Assembly (NCBI GenBank): GCA_037951105.1
Contig: JBAMJV010001312.1
Location: 1 to 64,000 of the forward strand
Reading direction: 5' to 3'
DNA from: Echinarachnius parma
Lineage: Eukaryota; Echinodermata; Echinoidea; Clypeasteroida; Echinarachniidae
Length of the DNA: 64,000 nucleotides
Shown here one piece after another: positions 11,220 through 23,815 of the stretch; the stretch's first letter is position 1, and every line of letters starts with the position of its first letter. Below the pieces are notes generated by a model that did not search any database, was not told the DNA's origin, and was given only the letters and a program-made list of their open reading frames with translations. The position numbers and the translations under genes were made by a program.

Positions 11220-14090
11220 TCCCCTACTACTCAGCTGACTTGGGGTAGGGATAGAAAGATTTGACTGGTTTGAAACGGATGGTATCCCCGTTTCCTCAGG
11301 TTCCTGAAAACATAAATATGATCTGCTTCCGGGATGAGTATTAATATGTTCTTTGTGATGCTCTGTCCCAGATGAGTAGTACTGTATTCTATTCATATCT
11401 CTACTCCACAAGATAGGTCTACACTTCACTGTATATTCATGATATGTTGTAAGCATTGTACGGTTTACTAGAACATTTTATAGAATTGGTTTGAGCAAAA
11501 TGTATTTTTATCGAAAGTTATATCCAAAGTAACTCATTCTCTTTACCTGCCTATATACCAATTTAGGCCCACTTAAACTACTCAGTCAGGAATTGTATAA
11601 GTTGAAACCAAGTCTAAAGAATTATACTACAGTGTTTTACACATAATATAAAGAGTTTACTTAGAAATGTTCCGCTTGAACATTATACTAAGGTGTAGAT
11701 TCCAATTCATCCAGGAACAATTTCATATTATTAAAAGGAAACAAATATAATCATAATTGAAACTGTGAAACTTTTCTACTAAACATTTTGGAATTGATTT
11801 GGGGTTTTCCAGTCCGATGAAATCTATGGAGTTGAATAAAATAGGAGAAACCCTTGCACGTATATATGTTGAGAGTTTACTAGCTTCTAGAATAAACTTT
11901 TTAGTATAAAAACGATTCAAGTAACAATTATTATATTTTTCCTCCAAATTTGTGCTTATATACCTATTCTAAGTTATTTATTGTGATGATGATTTATTGT
12001 TGTTATTTGCCCTTATCACTTTTTCAAATGTGGTAGAAAACGAAGAAATATAAACTCACCCGGACCCCAACCTCTTTTTTTTCTCTTCATATTTATATTG
12101 ATTTCATAATGAAATACAATAAAACCAAATACTGGAACACGATTTCGTTTATTTATCGTCATCCTCAACTTGCTTACACAAGAAGCGTTGATATATTTGA
12201 TACACAATATTAATATTTTGCTACACAATTCCAATATTAGCACATTATGCACCTCCTCACTATATGATCGTATTTCATTTTACATACATCATTATAATTA
12301 CAAGTGAAAACTATGTAACCTCTAAGTTTATTATAGTTATTATTTCTAGTACGTATGATAAGAATTAAATGTACAGGTAGTATCATTTCTAGGATCCACA
12401 TTCTAAAAGTTGAAAAAACGTGTATTATAGGCATTTTTTGTTTAATTTCAATGATTTCATATTATATAATATGCTTGTTTGATATTGCTTTATTGGAAAG
12501 GGGAAAACATACATTATAAAGTTTAATGTACATGAATGTCACAATCTCGAATTGTCGGGTATATACAGTCATATCGTCCATTTCTATAATTGTGTAAACA
12601 AAATAGTTAATTTGCCCAAAGTGTAACTTTTACACAATATTGTTTTCACAAATTAATTGAACCATCAACTTAACAATTAAATGTTGAAGGAACAGTGACA
12701 CATAATTGCAGTTGTGAGCCAGTTGGTTCTTTTGAAGACGATGGCACTAAAAAGTAAAATAATTAAGCTAATTTCCCTTCAAGACAAAGTTGAAGAACTA
12801 ACGTCACGGCCATAAAACACTAATCCCCAAACAATGCTGTAATATGTAGAAACGTGGTCTGAACCATGTCACTCAAATCGAAACAAATGAGAATTGAACT
12901 ACATGGGCCCCTTCTAACAGGTAATTGTTTTAATTAACAGAAATTAGGGCTTAACAATTAAACATTCCTGTATGGTCATTAACCCTCCGTTTTGTATTAT
13001 TGAGAATAATGTCGAGTTGAGAACAATTAATCCTGGATTTCCCGCGCAAACTTCTCATTCGCCGCAAAAGACACGATACAATCGAGCGAGACGTTGTCGC
13101 GATCGCATGCCCGCGCTTTGGAGGAGGGAGATCCCTCAAAAGAGCGGGAAACTTTTTTTTCGGTGTGTATGTGGTTAATGTTTTATGACACTTTCACTTT
13201 GCAAGAGGGAATGAAAGTTAATGTTTACGATCTTACCGCTTAATCACTGTACACGGGCCTCTCTAAGAACTGACATGACTGAGGGGGCATTGTTAATTGA
13301 GTTATCATTATTTGTTTGCTTTGGGTGAGAACTGTCGTTAAAAGGGCTGCATTAATCACACTTTTCTGAGATTACCATCTCAAGTTTCATGATCAAAATT
13401 CAGCAAGGATATTCACGCATAACTTTGATCCCCAAGATCATTTACAAAAGGTTCTTTGCATTATAGAATTAAATAATTGTGGATCATATTGTTTTTTTTT
13501 ATAAACTATAGAATATAATGTTTGAAAACGGGTGTAGAGTTTTATTACCATGTAGCCGTCATAATACTCTGTGATATCAATTAATACGAAGAAAAATATC
13601 ACTTCTGATATATCACGATGCAATATTCACCTCATAGCTTTCGGCTTTCATCTATAAACATCCTTCGTCAGCACTGTGCGGAGTTTAATTTCGTTGTCAT
13701 TTTGCTCAGGTTTCGTATTTCGAAAGCAAGCTTAAAGGGTACCTCCGGACAGAGATTTAGCTCTCTTACATCAAAGACATATCCCAAATGAACATACAAA
13801 ACAAGTCTGTGATCCTGAAAGTATTTCTACATTGCTAGGGAATCATTTTTAATATCACATATCACTCATTCTGTCAGCGCAGTTCCGATAACGGAAAACG
13901 GACCCCAAATTCATTTTTGACGATTTAACAGTTCATATAGGCTAAATATACAAGACTTGTATAAGAATCAATGATTTATTTCAGGCATAATATGTCATTC
14001 AGGAGGTTTCGGATTTCAATACTGCCAATATGGTCCACACTATAGCCATGAATGTTGTATTTGTTTTAATGTTTCTATCTATAGTAATTC
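11220..14090. other. Non-coding stretch
   Basis: Long AT-rich intergenic DNA. Short ORFs (for example 11,723-11,947 and 12,016-12,434, minus strand) have no motif or codon pattern I can support. No TIR pair recognised. Confidence 0.5.
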
Positions 14091-14412
14091 ATTAATGCAT
14101 ATATTAATAATTCGTATATTAATGTATTTTATCTATTTATTATTTGCTTCTTCGTAAGTTAATTTATCAAATTATTAATTTATTTATTCATTTAACAATG
14201 TATTTGCTTATTTATGGTTATTAATTAATTCATCCTTTATCTATCAATTATTTATCTATATCATATCAAACGGTTCTTTCATTTATGTATTCATTTATCC
14301 ATGTATTATATTTCGTTTATTTATGTTTGTTAACTAATTTGTTCTTTTTCTATCAATTATTTATTTATAACATATAATTGCTTCTTTCATTTATTTATTT
14401 ATTCATTTATAC
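14090..14412. repeat. ATTT-rich low-complexity tract
   Basis: Degenerate TTTATTTATTCATT-type sequence over about 320 bp, ending in an A-run. It is non-coding. Confidence 0.75.
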
Positions 14413-14774
14413 AAAAAAAAAAAATCGTGCTTTTCATTTGTATATATGATTTGAATTTCGATATACAGCTAAGTTGTCCAGACCGATCCAAATAATAAAA
14501 TAACGTCAGGGAACGATTGCGGATCAAGTCTTACTCCATATAAACATATGGCGTGTATAGTATTTAATTTTGTATAAACTACTGAAACTGATTTCAAATT
14601 CTTTTCCGATTCGTCCGGAAGGTTTCGTGTTTCAATATTATAACGTGCACGATCTATGCAACGCTGGTTTAACCAAGTAAAACATCATTGGTATTATATA
14701 CAGTATATTTCAATGAACTCCTTTTAACTATAAATTAACTCACAACCAATCGTAACAATTAAAATAATTGGTCA

Positions 14775-15640
14775 TAGTCGGGGCTGTTAGGGACATATAG
14801 GGGGTGTTTGGTGCAGATTCTTCTAAAAGCACCAAATTTGGCCCAGAGGTAGTCCATACCATACTATTATGATTTCTGCCGGGCGCCAAGAAGGGCGCCC
14901 TCCGGGGCCGCCATTTTGGGCAAATCCAAAATGGCCGCCATATGGGTTCAAAATCACTCGTAGCTTCAAAACAAAGAGAGCTAGCATAATAAAAGTTTAT
15001 ATAAATATGGGGTTTTCAGGGTCGGGGAACTTGATTATGATGTTCTTTCATCTATTTGAGGTCTCCTTGGGGCCGTCATATCGGTCAAATCCAAAATGGC
15101 CGCCATCTTAGTTAAAATTCAAGTTTATTTTCAACGGATAAGGGCTACCATTAAATAGTTTATATGAATATGGGGTTTTCAGGGTCAAGGAATCTGATAA
15201 TGATGCCCTTTCATAGATCTGAGGTCTCCTTGTGGCTGTCATGCTAGCCATAATGGTAAAATCCAAAATGGCCGCCGTCTGAGTTAAAGGTCAAGTGTAG
15301 TTTCAAACGGAAAAAGCATAGCATAAATGAGTATGCATAAATATGGGGTTTAGCGGGTCAGAGAATCTGATTATGATGGTCTTTCATCGATTTGAGGTCT
15401 ACCTGGGACTGTCATGTATAGTCATATTGGTCAAATTCAAAATGGCCGCCATTAAAGTGAAAGGTTGAGAGTAGCGAGGTATACAGGGCTAGCATAATAC
15501 ATGTACAAGGGTATATAAATATGGGGTTTTCGGTTTCAGGGATTCTGATTTTCATTAATTTCACGTCTCCTGCTGTCGTCATGCTTGCCATATTGCTAAA
15601 ATCCGAAATGCCCGCCGTACTTGATCCTTCAGACTCGCGC
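14775..15640 (+). repeat. Left arm of the 5.0-kb element, ~170-bp tandem units
   Basis: After the terminal ~220 bp come four units of 164-178 bp marked by ATATGGGGTTTTC (about 15,005, 15,169, 15,341 and 15,519). Each also carries CCAAAATGGCCGCCAT and ATTATGATG. The same units occur inverted in the right arm. The 80-residue ORF at 14,869-15,111 and its mirror at 19,458-19,730 are only translations of this repeat. Confidence 0.85.
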
Positions 15641-15873
15641 ACTCCCAAGCTACCATACACAAAGGCCTATATCATCCAGCCCCCGGTCAAACTCAGTCAA
15701 TTGGATGTCTTTGCCGAAACTGAGCATTGATGGCACACGTTTCCGGGGTGCATAAGAAAGAAAAACTGGCGTCTATCATCTCTTCCTAGACAATGCTGCA
15801 ACTACATCATGAATAAATATAAGATAAAAGTATTAGATGGATCTGACAAGACAGGGTAATGAGTTTCTCAACC

Positions 15874-16237
15874 CAGGCCAAATCTTGCAAGTCAGGCTTT
15901 TATGAAATCATCAAACTACTCCAGTGGCAATTGTCCTCAACTGTGGGTGAAGACAAGTCGGTGACTGAGATGAGCGCGTTGCATATTGAAGACAATGTTA
16001 AGATGCATGTGATGATAGGAAAGCTTCTTCGCGACTCAGGATGTGCCATTGTCCTTTCCCAGGCCAAATCCTGCAGATCAGTCTTTCATGATACCATCAA
16101 ACTACTCCAGGGGCAATTTCCCTCAACTGTGGGTGAAGACAAGTCGGTGACTGAGATGAGCGTGCTGTATATTTCAGACAATAAATATGATGATAGGAAA
16201 GCTTCTTCGAGACTCAGGATGGGCCATTGTTCTTTCC
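15874..16237 (+). pseudogene. Transposase relic with internal 186-bp tandem duplication
   Basis: Two adjacent copies encode QAKSCKSGFYEIIKLLQ and QAKSCRSVFHDTIKLLQ, each followed by STVGEDKSVTEMS. The duplication lies within an open frame of 142 codons (15,859-16,287). Beyond it the frame breaks repeatedly up to 17,190. It probably represents a middle part of the same transposase as the relic at 17,193-17,740. Confidence 0.5.
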
Positions 16238-17192
16238 CAGGCAGAGGTACTGATGTCAGGACGCGCCTTGATGACCATACAAAGTAAGCTTATTGGCTGC
16301 CAGTCCATGTGCGTGGCATGGTTGCACTAGTCAGAAAACACCATGCAGTGCATGCCGAAATCACGAAGGGCAATTTGTTGTGCAAGAAATTGTCCAGGCA
16401 CACTGCTCGCTGGAACCTTGCATGAATAGTTGAGGTATTTGAAGCTTCATACGACCCACCCTCATCATCAACTGTTCATCATCCTGAAGAAGGACACTGT
16501 TTTCAAGTCAAGTCTCAAAGGATGTTTCCTCTTCGTAAATTTGGTTGAACAGTTGGGCAGCCCTTTATTTGCAAGATGTCCAGACATTATAGCGCTCGAT
16601 ACGGAACAGGAAGTCGCCACCTCTCTGTAAATCTATGACATTGGCCAAGACATTTGTACTACCATGAACCGTTGGTAATTGCATCAACACTAATAATCAT
16701 AGTATCCCGGGAAAATGTGTTAATCTTCCCGACCAACCTGACAAGTAAAAGAGCAGGAGAAACAGTGGTACACAGAATGAAAAGTGACTTTAAGGACACA
16801 ACACTGTTCCTGTCAGTAAAGTCACGTCGTAATCATGACGATGCTTACATTCAAAGTTCTTCCGGTTTGAAAATTAGAAAAAACACCAAGACTGGCGGAT
16901 CGAAGGTCGCTGAGATTTGGTACAAAGCCGGACTTTCCCAAAGCCCCATCGTACCAAATTGGAGTGCATAGGCTGCCAGACGTACCACGGTTGTGGTTTG
17001 AATATGGCAGCTGTGATCAATATGTTCAATAACAATAACGTCCCACGACAATAAAGACATTCATGAGTATGCACAGCTCCAAATAGTTGTACCCTAGCTA
17101 TCTGGAGACACACATACACATTGATCTATTACGCACTGATCATGAATTGGATAATTACCCAGAGAAATTACCCTTAAAGCTCTTATACATCA

Positions 17193-17740
17193 ATGGAAAT
17201 GGTCCAAGGTAATCCAAAGCTTGAGTGGAACAGTGATTTTCTACAAAATGAGAATAAAACCAAAGAATTGTTTTCATTTATCGGTGTTCAGATCGTGAAG
17301 ATTGACATTGGCGGAAAGCTTCTTTTAGGTACATGTACCCACTTTGATATCGTGCTACCATACATGAATTGTGACTTTGAATACTTTCAGCCATGCAACT
17401 ATTCCGAAGCGGACAGTAAGATTCTCCTTCAGTTGGCTCATGCCTTGAAGCTAGCCATGGATATCAATGTTTTGTTTGGCAGTCCTATTTTCGAGACCCT
17501 TGGTCTATCAGAGCTCTTGGTGGGCCTGGGTAGCGGAAAAACATTATTGTGACAGTGCAGTCCATTACCTATGTCATCTTCTCTACATTTGGTCAATCAA
17601 AATTATTTGCACTGCCCCACTTCCACAGCCCAACCGTGGGTTCGGTGCAACATCACAATGTCTTGGATGTGGCAAGAAGGCTATCTGGGCAGCATGGATC
17701 TGCAAACCAGAGTTATATGTCCCCCACGCAAGATCCTGAC
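17193..17740 (+). pseudogene. Transposase relic, PIN/XPG-like nuclease region
   Basis: From 17,193 the frame reads EWNSDFLQNENKTKELFSFI, then CNYSEADSKILLQLAHALKL and LLVGLGSGK. After a frame change it reads LPHFHSPTVGSV, and after another CGKKAIWAAWICKPEL. These match in order the family signature NWxDFL-ENKxELF, EEADTR-LLHAAHA, FGTGK, LPVFHALTGCD and GRGKKTAWxxWxxxPE. The acidic EAD triplet survives; the GCD motif does not. In XPG/FEN-type PIN folds these acidic residues bind metal, so the relic is probably dead. At least two frame changes are visible (near 17,545 and 17,640). Confidence 0.6.
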
Positions 17741-17786
17741 CGTTCCACTCTCGAGTCTGTGTATGCAGCAGATTGAACGCCTATAT

Positions 17787-18386
17787 AAACCAAACACAAA
17801 AAGTAACTTCACCCCTAAGCAATTGCCTATCATTTCATAACCAAGAATCGTTTCAAGATTTCGTCTCGCCAATATATCCATATGATAGTTAGGAAAACAA
17901 TGTGTACAAATAAGAGGTAACCATTAATCCATGGTTGAGTGAGCACACATTACATACAAAATAGTCATATTTCAAAATTCGCAAAAGTATTATCATCATT
18001 ACAAATTATTGAGAGTTGGAAAATTTAAAAATACACTGTTTTACAATTGAAGTTAATGCATTTTACCACATGTGCCATCAAAAAATCCAAATGAATGGAA
18101 TATCAAAGAGCATCGTTTCATAAACCATGATCAATGCATTCCGCCACATGTGTGGATTAACAACAATGTACATGCACGCGCAATACCTTGTGACTTTTGA
18201 AAATGGGTCATGTTGTCTTTAATCTGTGCTCATTCAGCCATAACTTAATGAATATCTCTGATTTTCGCACATATCGAACATAACAACTGTGCAAATATTG
18301 TGGTAACATGACATCTTAAAACAATAATTGGTTATGAAATTATGGGCAATTGCTTAGGGGTGAAGTTACTTTTTGTGTTCGGTTTA
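17787..18386. mobile_element. MITE family M3 with ~60-bp TIRs, copy 1
   Basis: The left arm AACACAAAAAGTAACTTCAC continues CCCTAAGCAATTGCC. The right arm GGCAATTGCTTAGGGGTGAA continues GTTACTTTTTGTGTT. The body includes CATATTTCAAAATTC and CCACATGTG. A diverged copy carrying an inserted M2 element lies at 60,965-61,850. Confidence 0.7.
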
Positions 18387-18453
18387 GTTGTTCTCATTTA
18401 CAGCAAGGGGTGTTGTGCAGAATTACAGATGAAGTTATAAGAGACCTGCACAA

Positions 18454-18590
18454 CTTTTCAAATTGTTGTTATTGTCCAATTATTGTAACTATCACTGCAA
18501 CAGCTAAAATGTTTGATGCTTTGATAACAATTTGGTTGCTGCCATAGTAGTTACAATAATTGGACACTTACAACAACTGGAAAAGTTTTA
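18454..18590. repeat. Short inverted repeat (hairpin element)
   Basis: ACTTTTCAAATTGTTGTTAT plus TGTCCAATTATTGTAACTA is mirrored by TAGTTACAATAATTGGACA plus CTTACAACAACTGGAAAAGT. The arms are about 45 bp around a ~45-bp loop. It lies within the 5.0-kb element. Confidence 0.65.
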
Positions 18591-18829
18591 TGAAACAGGG
18601 GGCCCTGATATCGCATATTCTCCACTGGAAGTAGAATGTGGTGATCCTCCCAACTACACATTAGCATGTGATACGAGCGCTTGCTTGTGTGTGTATGTTA
18701 GGGTAAATTAATGTGTTCATTGTGTGTACAGGTGTGCATTTGAAGTTTGAACTAATCATTGATATTACACTGTTATATCCCAACAACACATCTTCACAAA
18801 ACAGACGAGAATGTTAGTATAAACGCCAT

Positions 18830-19784
18830 AGCGGTTGCCCGGATAGCAGCTATATTGGATTTCATCAGTATGACAGCCCAAAGTAGACCTCAAACTGAGG
18901 GGAAAATATCATAATCAGATTCCCTGACCCTAAAATTCCCACATTTATATGTTAGCCCAGTACCTTTTGACACTAAGCTTGACCTTTAACCTAAATGGCG
19001 GCCATTCTGGATTTTACAAATATGACAAGGATACCTCAAATCCCTGAAAGACTATCATAATCAGTTTCCCTGACCCTGAAAACCCCATAATCATATAAAC
19101 TGTTTAATGGTAGCCCTTATCCGTAAAATGGCGGCCATTTTGGATTTGACCAATATGACTAGCATGAGACTCCAGACCTCAAATCGGTGAAAGACCATCA
19201 TAATCGAATTCTCTGACCCCCTAAACCGCATATTTATGCATACTCATATATGCCTTTTCGGTTTGAAACTAAACTTGACCTTTAACTCAGACGGCGGCCA
19301 TTTTGGATTTTACCATTATGACTAGCATGAAAGCCCCAAGGAGACCTCAGATCGATAAAAGGGCATCATTATCAGATTCCTTGACCCTAAAAACCCCATA
19401 TTCATATAAACTATTTAATGGTAGCCCTTATCCGTTGAAAATAAACTTGAATTTTAACTAAGATGGCGGCCATTTTGGATTTGACCGATATGACGGCCCC
19501 AAGGAGACCTCAAATCGATGAAAGAACATCATAATCAAGTTCCCCGACCCTAAAAACCCCATATTAATATAAACTTTTATTATGCTAGCTCTCTTTGTTT
19601 TGAAGCTACGCGTGATTTTGAACCCATATGGCGGCCATTTTGGATTTGCCCAAAATGGCGGCCCCGGAGGGCGCCCTTCTTGGCGCCCGGCAGAAATTGT
19701 ATTAGTATGATATGAACTACCTCTGGGCATAATTTGGTGCTTTTAGAAGAATCTGCACCAAAATATCCCTAACAGCCCCGACTA
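18830..19784 (-). repeat. Right arm of the 5.0-kb element
   Basis: Reverse-complement partner of 14,775-15,640, with the same GGCCGCCATTTTGGAT and ATAATCAGATTCCCTGACCC modules. The outermost ~250 bp are closest to the left arm. The number of units appears greater (about five), so the arms have drifted by unit gain or loss. Confidence 0.85.
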
Positions 19785-20400
19785 TCATACGTATGAACAA
19801 TGTTATACTGAAATTGTAAAATGAATTTGCCCGTATACTAAAAACTAATTTGGTTATGTCAATAATGAAAGTAAAATAATATTTCATAAGTTTAATTCTA
19901 ACAAAAGCACTTCTCTAAAACATTTTCCAAGGCTCGTGCTATCATGATACAAACCTGACACAAAGCCAGACGATACTTATGCAATGGTACCGCCATCTGG
20001 AGGTCTCGGGTACGGATCTCGGTGAAGCCCAATACTATTTTCTTTGCTATTTGTTCATTTATCGTTAAGTACTGTATATATATATTTCTGAGCAAATAAT
20101 CAGCATATCGCTTTACTACTAATGATCAGTCAAACCCAATAAACGTTACATGCACGTAACTGTAACCATACACCCTGCGCAGATTGCATCTATTTCACCT
20201 GCTAATTCGTGTTACCATTGTCAAAATCAAAGTCATCTATCTTGGACTTGCATCCAATACCCCAAACAATCGCACACCTAATAGATTTATTGATGAGTCA
20301 AAAGGGGTTACTTGTATGCTAGTCAGTGCACAATAATTTTTAAAGAGACTGGAGACGATTTCCTAACGCCACAGACTTGATGTATATTGACTTACACAGG
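19785..20400. other. Non-coding; weak tRNA-like block
   Basis: Around 19,960-20,030 the plus strand has CTGGAGGTCTCGGGTACGGA preceded by a tRNA-like stretch, suggesting a very decayed tRNA-SINE. Its antisense gives the familiar spurious peptide EIRTRDL. Nothing else recognised. Confidence 0.3.
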
Positions 20401-20403
20401 CGC

Positions 20404-20695
20404 GGGGGGGGGGGGGGGTGCCCCCCCCCCCACCCCCTCCAATTCCAAGATTTGCTAAAATATCAATATTCGGGCAAAAGCACCTGCATATTGGGGCTAA
20501 ACCCTCATTATTTTCGGGTAAGACCATCATGATTTGAAACAAAAATCCACCCTATATATTCTAGCAAAATATTGCAACCTATCAACACAAATCAGCCCAT
20601 GCATAATCGGGCAATATCATCTATTTGTTTTTTTAATTGAAGACACGAAATAGGCAATTATTCTTGTAATCGACCCCCCCCCCCCCCCCCCCTCC
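20404..20695. repeat. G/C-tract-bounded module
   Basis: A run of G followed by C at 20,404-20,440 and a C-run near 20,672-20,691 bracket ~240 bp with ATATTCGGGCAAAAGCACC and CATAATCGGGCAATATCAT. It resembles the module at 8,850-9,072 in layout and in the recurring CGGGCAA motif. Non-coding. Confidence 0.45.
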
Positions 20696-20894
20696 CCGGA
20701 AAAATGCCTATATACGCCCATTTGGTATGAGGCCAGTATGCCAGCAGCGACTTGTTTGAACATTTTCTAGTTCATGAACCACTAAATTGCGCTTGAGATT
20801 TGGGGCCATGCTATGGGACTGCAGGAACAGTACCATGTTTTAACTACTAAACTGATGTTTGACAAGAACTGTACTATCCCTTTAACATATTTAA

Positions 20895-21564
20895 AGGCCA
20901 AGTTGAGTTTTGGTAATTTCCAAAGTGCCCCCCCCAACATCGATTGTAACGGATTTGGTTGATTTCAATTCCATATGAAAGATCATCGAAAAAAACATGG
21001 GAAATAATAATAATTTCCATTCAAATGCTCTAATTGTTGTGAAATTTGCTTTCAAAATATCATATAAAAGTGGTTGACGCCCGGGTATCACTTTTTAGAA
21101 CCGCTAGTGCGAGGCACTAGCGTTCTATGTTCTCCTAATAAAAAACTGAAACCAAATATTTGTGTGCACGCTAATTGTGCTTAAAACTATACATATGATA
21201 CGGTACTTACCAGCAATTTACTCTCCAATATGTGATCCAACTACCGGGTGGATTAAGATTATGATTTTTCCTTCCATTCCGCAAAAAATCAGTGATATAT
21301 GCGCCTCATGGACCAGTCTCTCCGTGTGTTAGCGCGACTGTGAACGAAAGGCGAACGAATGCGAATGGGGCTTGCGAGTTGCGTCAACGGCACTTGACAC
21401 TTCGAGATGTAACGGCTCTTTTTGAATGATAACAGGGGTTTTACTTTGTCGTTTGTAATTGTGTATACTTTTCGAGCATGGTGAAGTTATAACTATTAGT
21501 TTGTATCGTAATCGTGCAGGTTTTGGTTACTAAAGTTAAGTTTGACCAATACTCAACTATCCCT
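20895..21564. mobile_element. M1-related TTAA element, diverged
   Basis: TTAA at 20,891-20,894 and 21,565-21,568. The ends are AGGCCAAGTTGAGTTTTGGT and ATACTCAACTATCCCT. The right part (from 21,408) carries M1 landmarks inverted: GGCTCTTTTTGAATGATAAC and GTTATAACTATTAGTTTGTA. The left ~450 bp differ from other copies. A hairpin AACCGCTAGTGC/GCACTAGCGTT sits at 21,098-21,122. Confidence 0.55.
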
Positions 21565-21569
21565 TTAAT

Positions 21570-22027
21570 GTCTGCTAGTTCAAAAGGGAGGGACATTGCG
21601 AATTGTGCACATTAACTTTGCTCCCGTCCTGATTTTTCTCTTGAATATTCGCAACCGTTCAAAAGGAATAAGAAGAGAAAAAATTCCACGAAAAAAAAAC
21701 CTGACAAAATCATCACGACAATCGCACATTTTTTTCGTCACAAAATTCATGACAACATAATTTATATGCAACAGCATGCAGCAAAATTCACGACTCGCGC
21801 ACTTAAAACCTTAAAAATAAACCAATATTGCACAGTTCGAAAAGCTCAGGCAAGATTTGGTGGTCATTTTAGTGCTAGAATTGCGCTGGGCCAATGCCGT
21901 GTGCCTACCCCATTCCATTAATTTTACAACATTCTCACTTCTTCCCATTATAGTCCCAATGGCGGTGGCAACGTACTTGCGAAAATATAAATTAACTTGA
22001 TAATTGCTCAACAAAAAACAGATGAGT
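21570..22027. other. Non-coding stretch
   Basis: No gene or element recognised. Short minus-strand ORFs have no support. Confidence 0.4.
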
Positions 22028-22400
22028 TTACTCTACGGTTGTATGCCCTTGTGCCGTGACTACTCTACGGTTGTATGCCCTTGTGCCGTGACTAAGTAAT
22101 ATTTTCCTAATGAATTTATGAATGGCAAAAACGAGACTATTTTATAAATTTATATATTTCTAATGAGTGTATGAATTACACAAACTAAAACTACAAAATA
22201 ATGGCGAAGTAGAGTTTTGTTATACTGCCGTGACTAAGTGATAAATTTGTGAACGACAACAACTAAAATGACAAAACACTATTTCGCAAAAAAAGAGAAA
22301 ATAGTTAACATTTTTCTAACGAATTCATCAATGGCAAAAACTGAAATGGAACAGACAAGGCTATTTTACTATTTCCTAATAAATTTATGAATAGCATTAA
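22028..22400. repeat. Tandem repeats: exact ~34-bp pair then degenerate array
   Basis: ACTCTACGGTTGTATGCCCT with TGTGCCGTGACT occurs twice in direct succession at 22,028-22,094. It is followed by about four degenerate units with CTAATGAATTTATGAATGGC and AAAACTAAAACTAC-like segments to about 22,400. Confidence 0.6.
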
Positions 22401-22448
22401 ACCAAGGGGATCGAAACTAATCAGAATACCGTACATTAAGTTCAATGA

Positions 22449-22525
22449 AAATGGGCATCCGCGGGAATCGAATCCTAGACCTCTAGATTGCTAGACCGGT
22501 GCGCTAACCACTGAGCTACATATTT
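22449..22525 (-). repeat. tRNA-like sequence (tRNA pseudogene or SINE head)
   Basis: The minus strand reads ATGTAGCTCAGTGGTTAGCG (good A box) and, 45 bp on, GGATTCGATTCCCGCGGATG (good B box). The T stem is mispaired (TAGGA against CCCGC), the anticodon loop lacks T33, and no 5' acceptor half pairs with GCGGATG. It is therefore not a functional tRNA. Confidence 0.55.
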
Positions 22526-23815
22526 GCTAGAAATGTAATCGATGTGATTCTCCTTTTTACATGTAAATGTACGTATACAACAAATACAACAACAGCAACA
22601 TGAACACATTTTGTTTAGACTTGTCAAATAATGACACTGATATGACAATATCTCGCAGTCTTAATTATTTTCATAAAAAGGAGAAGACCCAGACATTCTT
22701 GAAATCCCGGTCAATGGACGTGCCCCATTCTCAATTAAAGTGACGGTAAGAACATGGCTGCTAAAACTTTCGAACGCTCAAAAAGAGATAGCACCTATTT
22801 CTTATTCTAACTCCGAAAGACGGATGTTCGTTAATGAAAACAAGTTTCATTAATAGAACAAGACAGATAATAGATGATGATTGTTTGTTCAAAATACATC
22901 GCCTATCGAATCATAATTGTTTCATTTCATTTTTTTATAAACGACCTATTGGAACCTATTTATGAACTTTTGTAATTTACGAACCTCCGCCTCAAAAAAA
23001 TAATCTTCGGAAAAATGAACCTCAGACTGTATAATAATATCTATAATATAGTTAGAAAAATAGTAAAGTGATTTTCAGAGACAATGTATAAGAATCAATG
23101 AATAGAGTGAATAATAAAACCAAAATCAATCCAGATGGCAATAAGAGATATTACTCATACGCTGGTGGAACATTATGCTGGAGTAGTGGGAGTGATGACT
23201 AAAAACAAAGATAACGAAATGTATTATGAAATGTTTCAGAAAACATACAATTATCATAAGTACCATAACCGTTTTATTTATTTGAAATGTTTTGAAACAG
23301 GTTCTGACTCAACAATGCCAAAAGTAAAACTTTGACAAAAACGGAAACCGAGGGAAACGAATAATACTCTTGGCAGATGGGCATATCGGTCCTACAGGGA
23401 ATTTGCGAGATCTGTGGCGTAGATACGGGGGAAGATAGGGAGGGGGGCTTTCCCCCTCCCGCTTCATGGACTGCCCTCTCATTATGTGGGAGAAAACATA
23501 AATCATGCATCAAACACATACAAATTATATATATACTGCGAGTCTTTTTTTAAATTCATGTAATGTGTATTTAATTTTGTTACCACCTTATGATGGATTT
23601 TTGTTTTCGTTTATCTTTATGTAATGTGTGGATTCTGTATAATTATTATTTGTGTATTGTTAATTTGTAGTTGTTTTATGATGTGAATTTTTTGTTGTTG
23701 TTGTTCTGAGGGAATAAAACAAATTAAACATATAAATACCCCCAAGGCTCCTCTATTTGAACGCCTCCCCCCCCCCCCCCCCCCCCTTGGCACCCCCAGC
23801 TGGAATGACTTCAGC
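22526..23815. other. Non-coding stretch
   Basis: AT-rich. The end (about 23,540-23,720) has GTTGTTGTTGTTCTGAGGGA then AATAAAAC, which could be a LINE 3' tail, but no coding part precedes it. A C-tract lies at 23,768-23,787. Confidence 0.4.

Larger units (their letters stand above)
14775..19784 (+). mobile_element. 5.0-kb TIR DNA transposon, Academ-like, decayed
   Basis: Both ends read TAGTCGGGGCTGTTAGGGA inward, and the 3-bp duplication TCA flanks it (14,772-14,774 and 19,785-19,787). The arms are long (about 0.9 kb) and made of tandem units. The interior carries, on the plus strand, remains of a protein whose C-terminal part matches the widespread metazoan family with EEADTR, GTGK, LPVFHA-TGCD and GKKTAW motifs, which I read as a PIN/XPG-like nuclease region. 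As far as I know, Academ elements encode such a nuclease and make 3-4-bp duplications, so Academ is the best guess. A MITE (17,787-18,386) and a small hairpin element (18,454-18,590) sit inside. Many stops and shifts mark it as inactive. Confidence 0.7.

Noticed and set aside
14869-15111. 80-residue ORF with a near-identical mirror at 19,458-19,730
   Set aside because: Both are translations of the inverted tandem units of the 5.0-kb element, not a duplicated gene.
19898-20095. Minus-strand ORF containing EIRTRDL
   Set aside because: This peptide is a familiar artefact of antisense tRNA-SINE sequence; no gene context.
22449-22525. Functional tRNA gene
   Set aside because: A and B boxes are good but T stem, anticodon loop and acceptor pairing fail; treated as tRNA-derived repeat.
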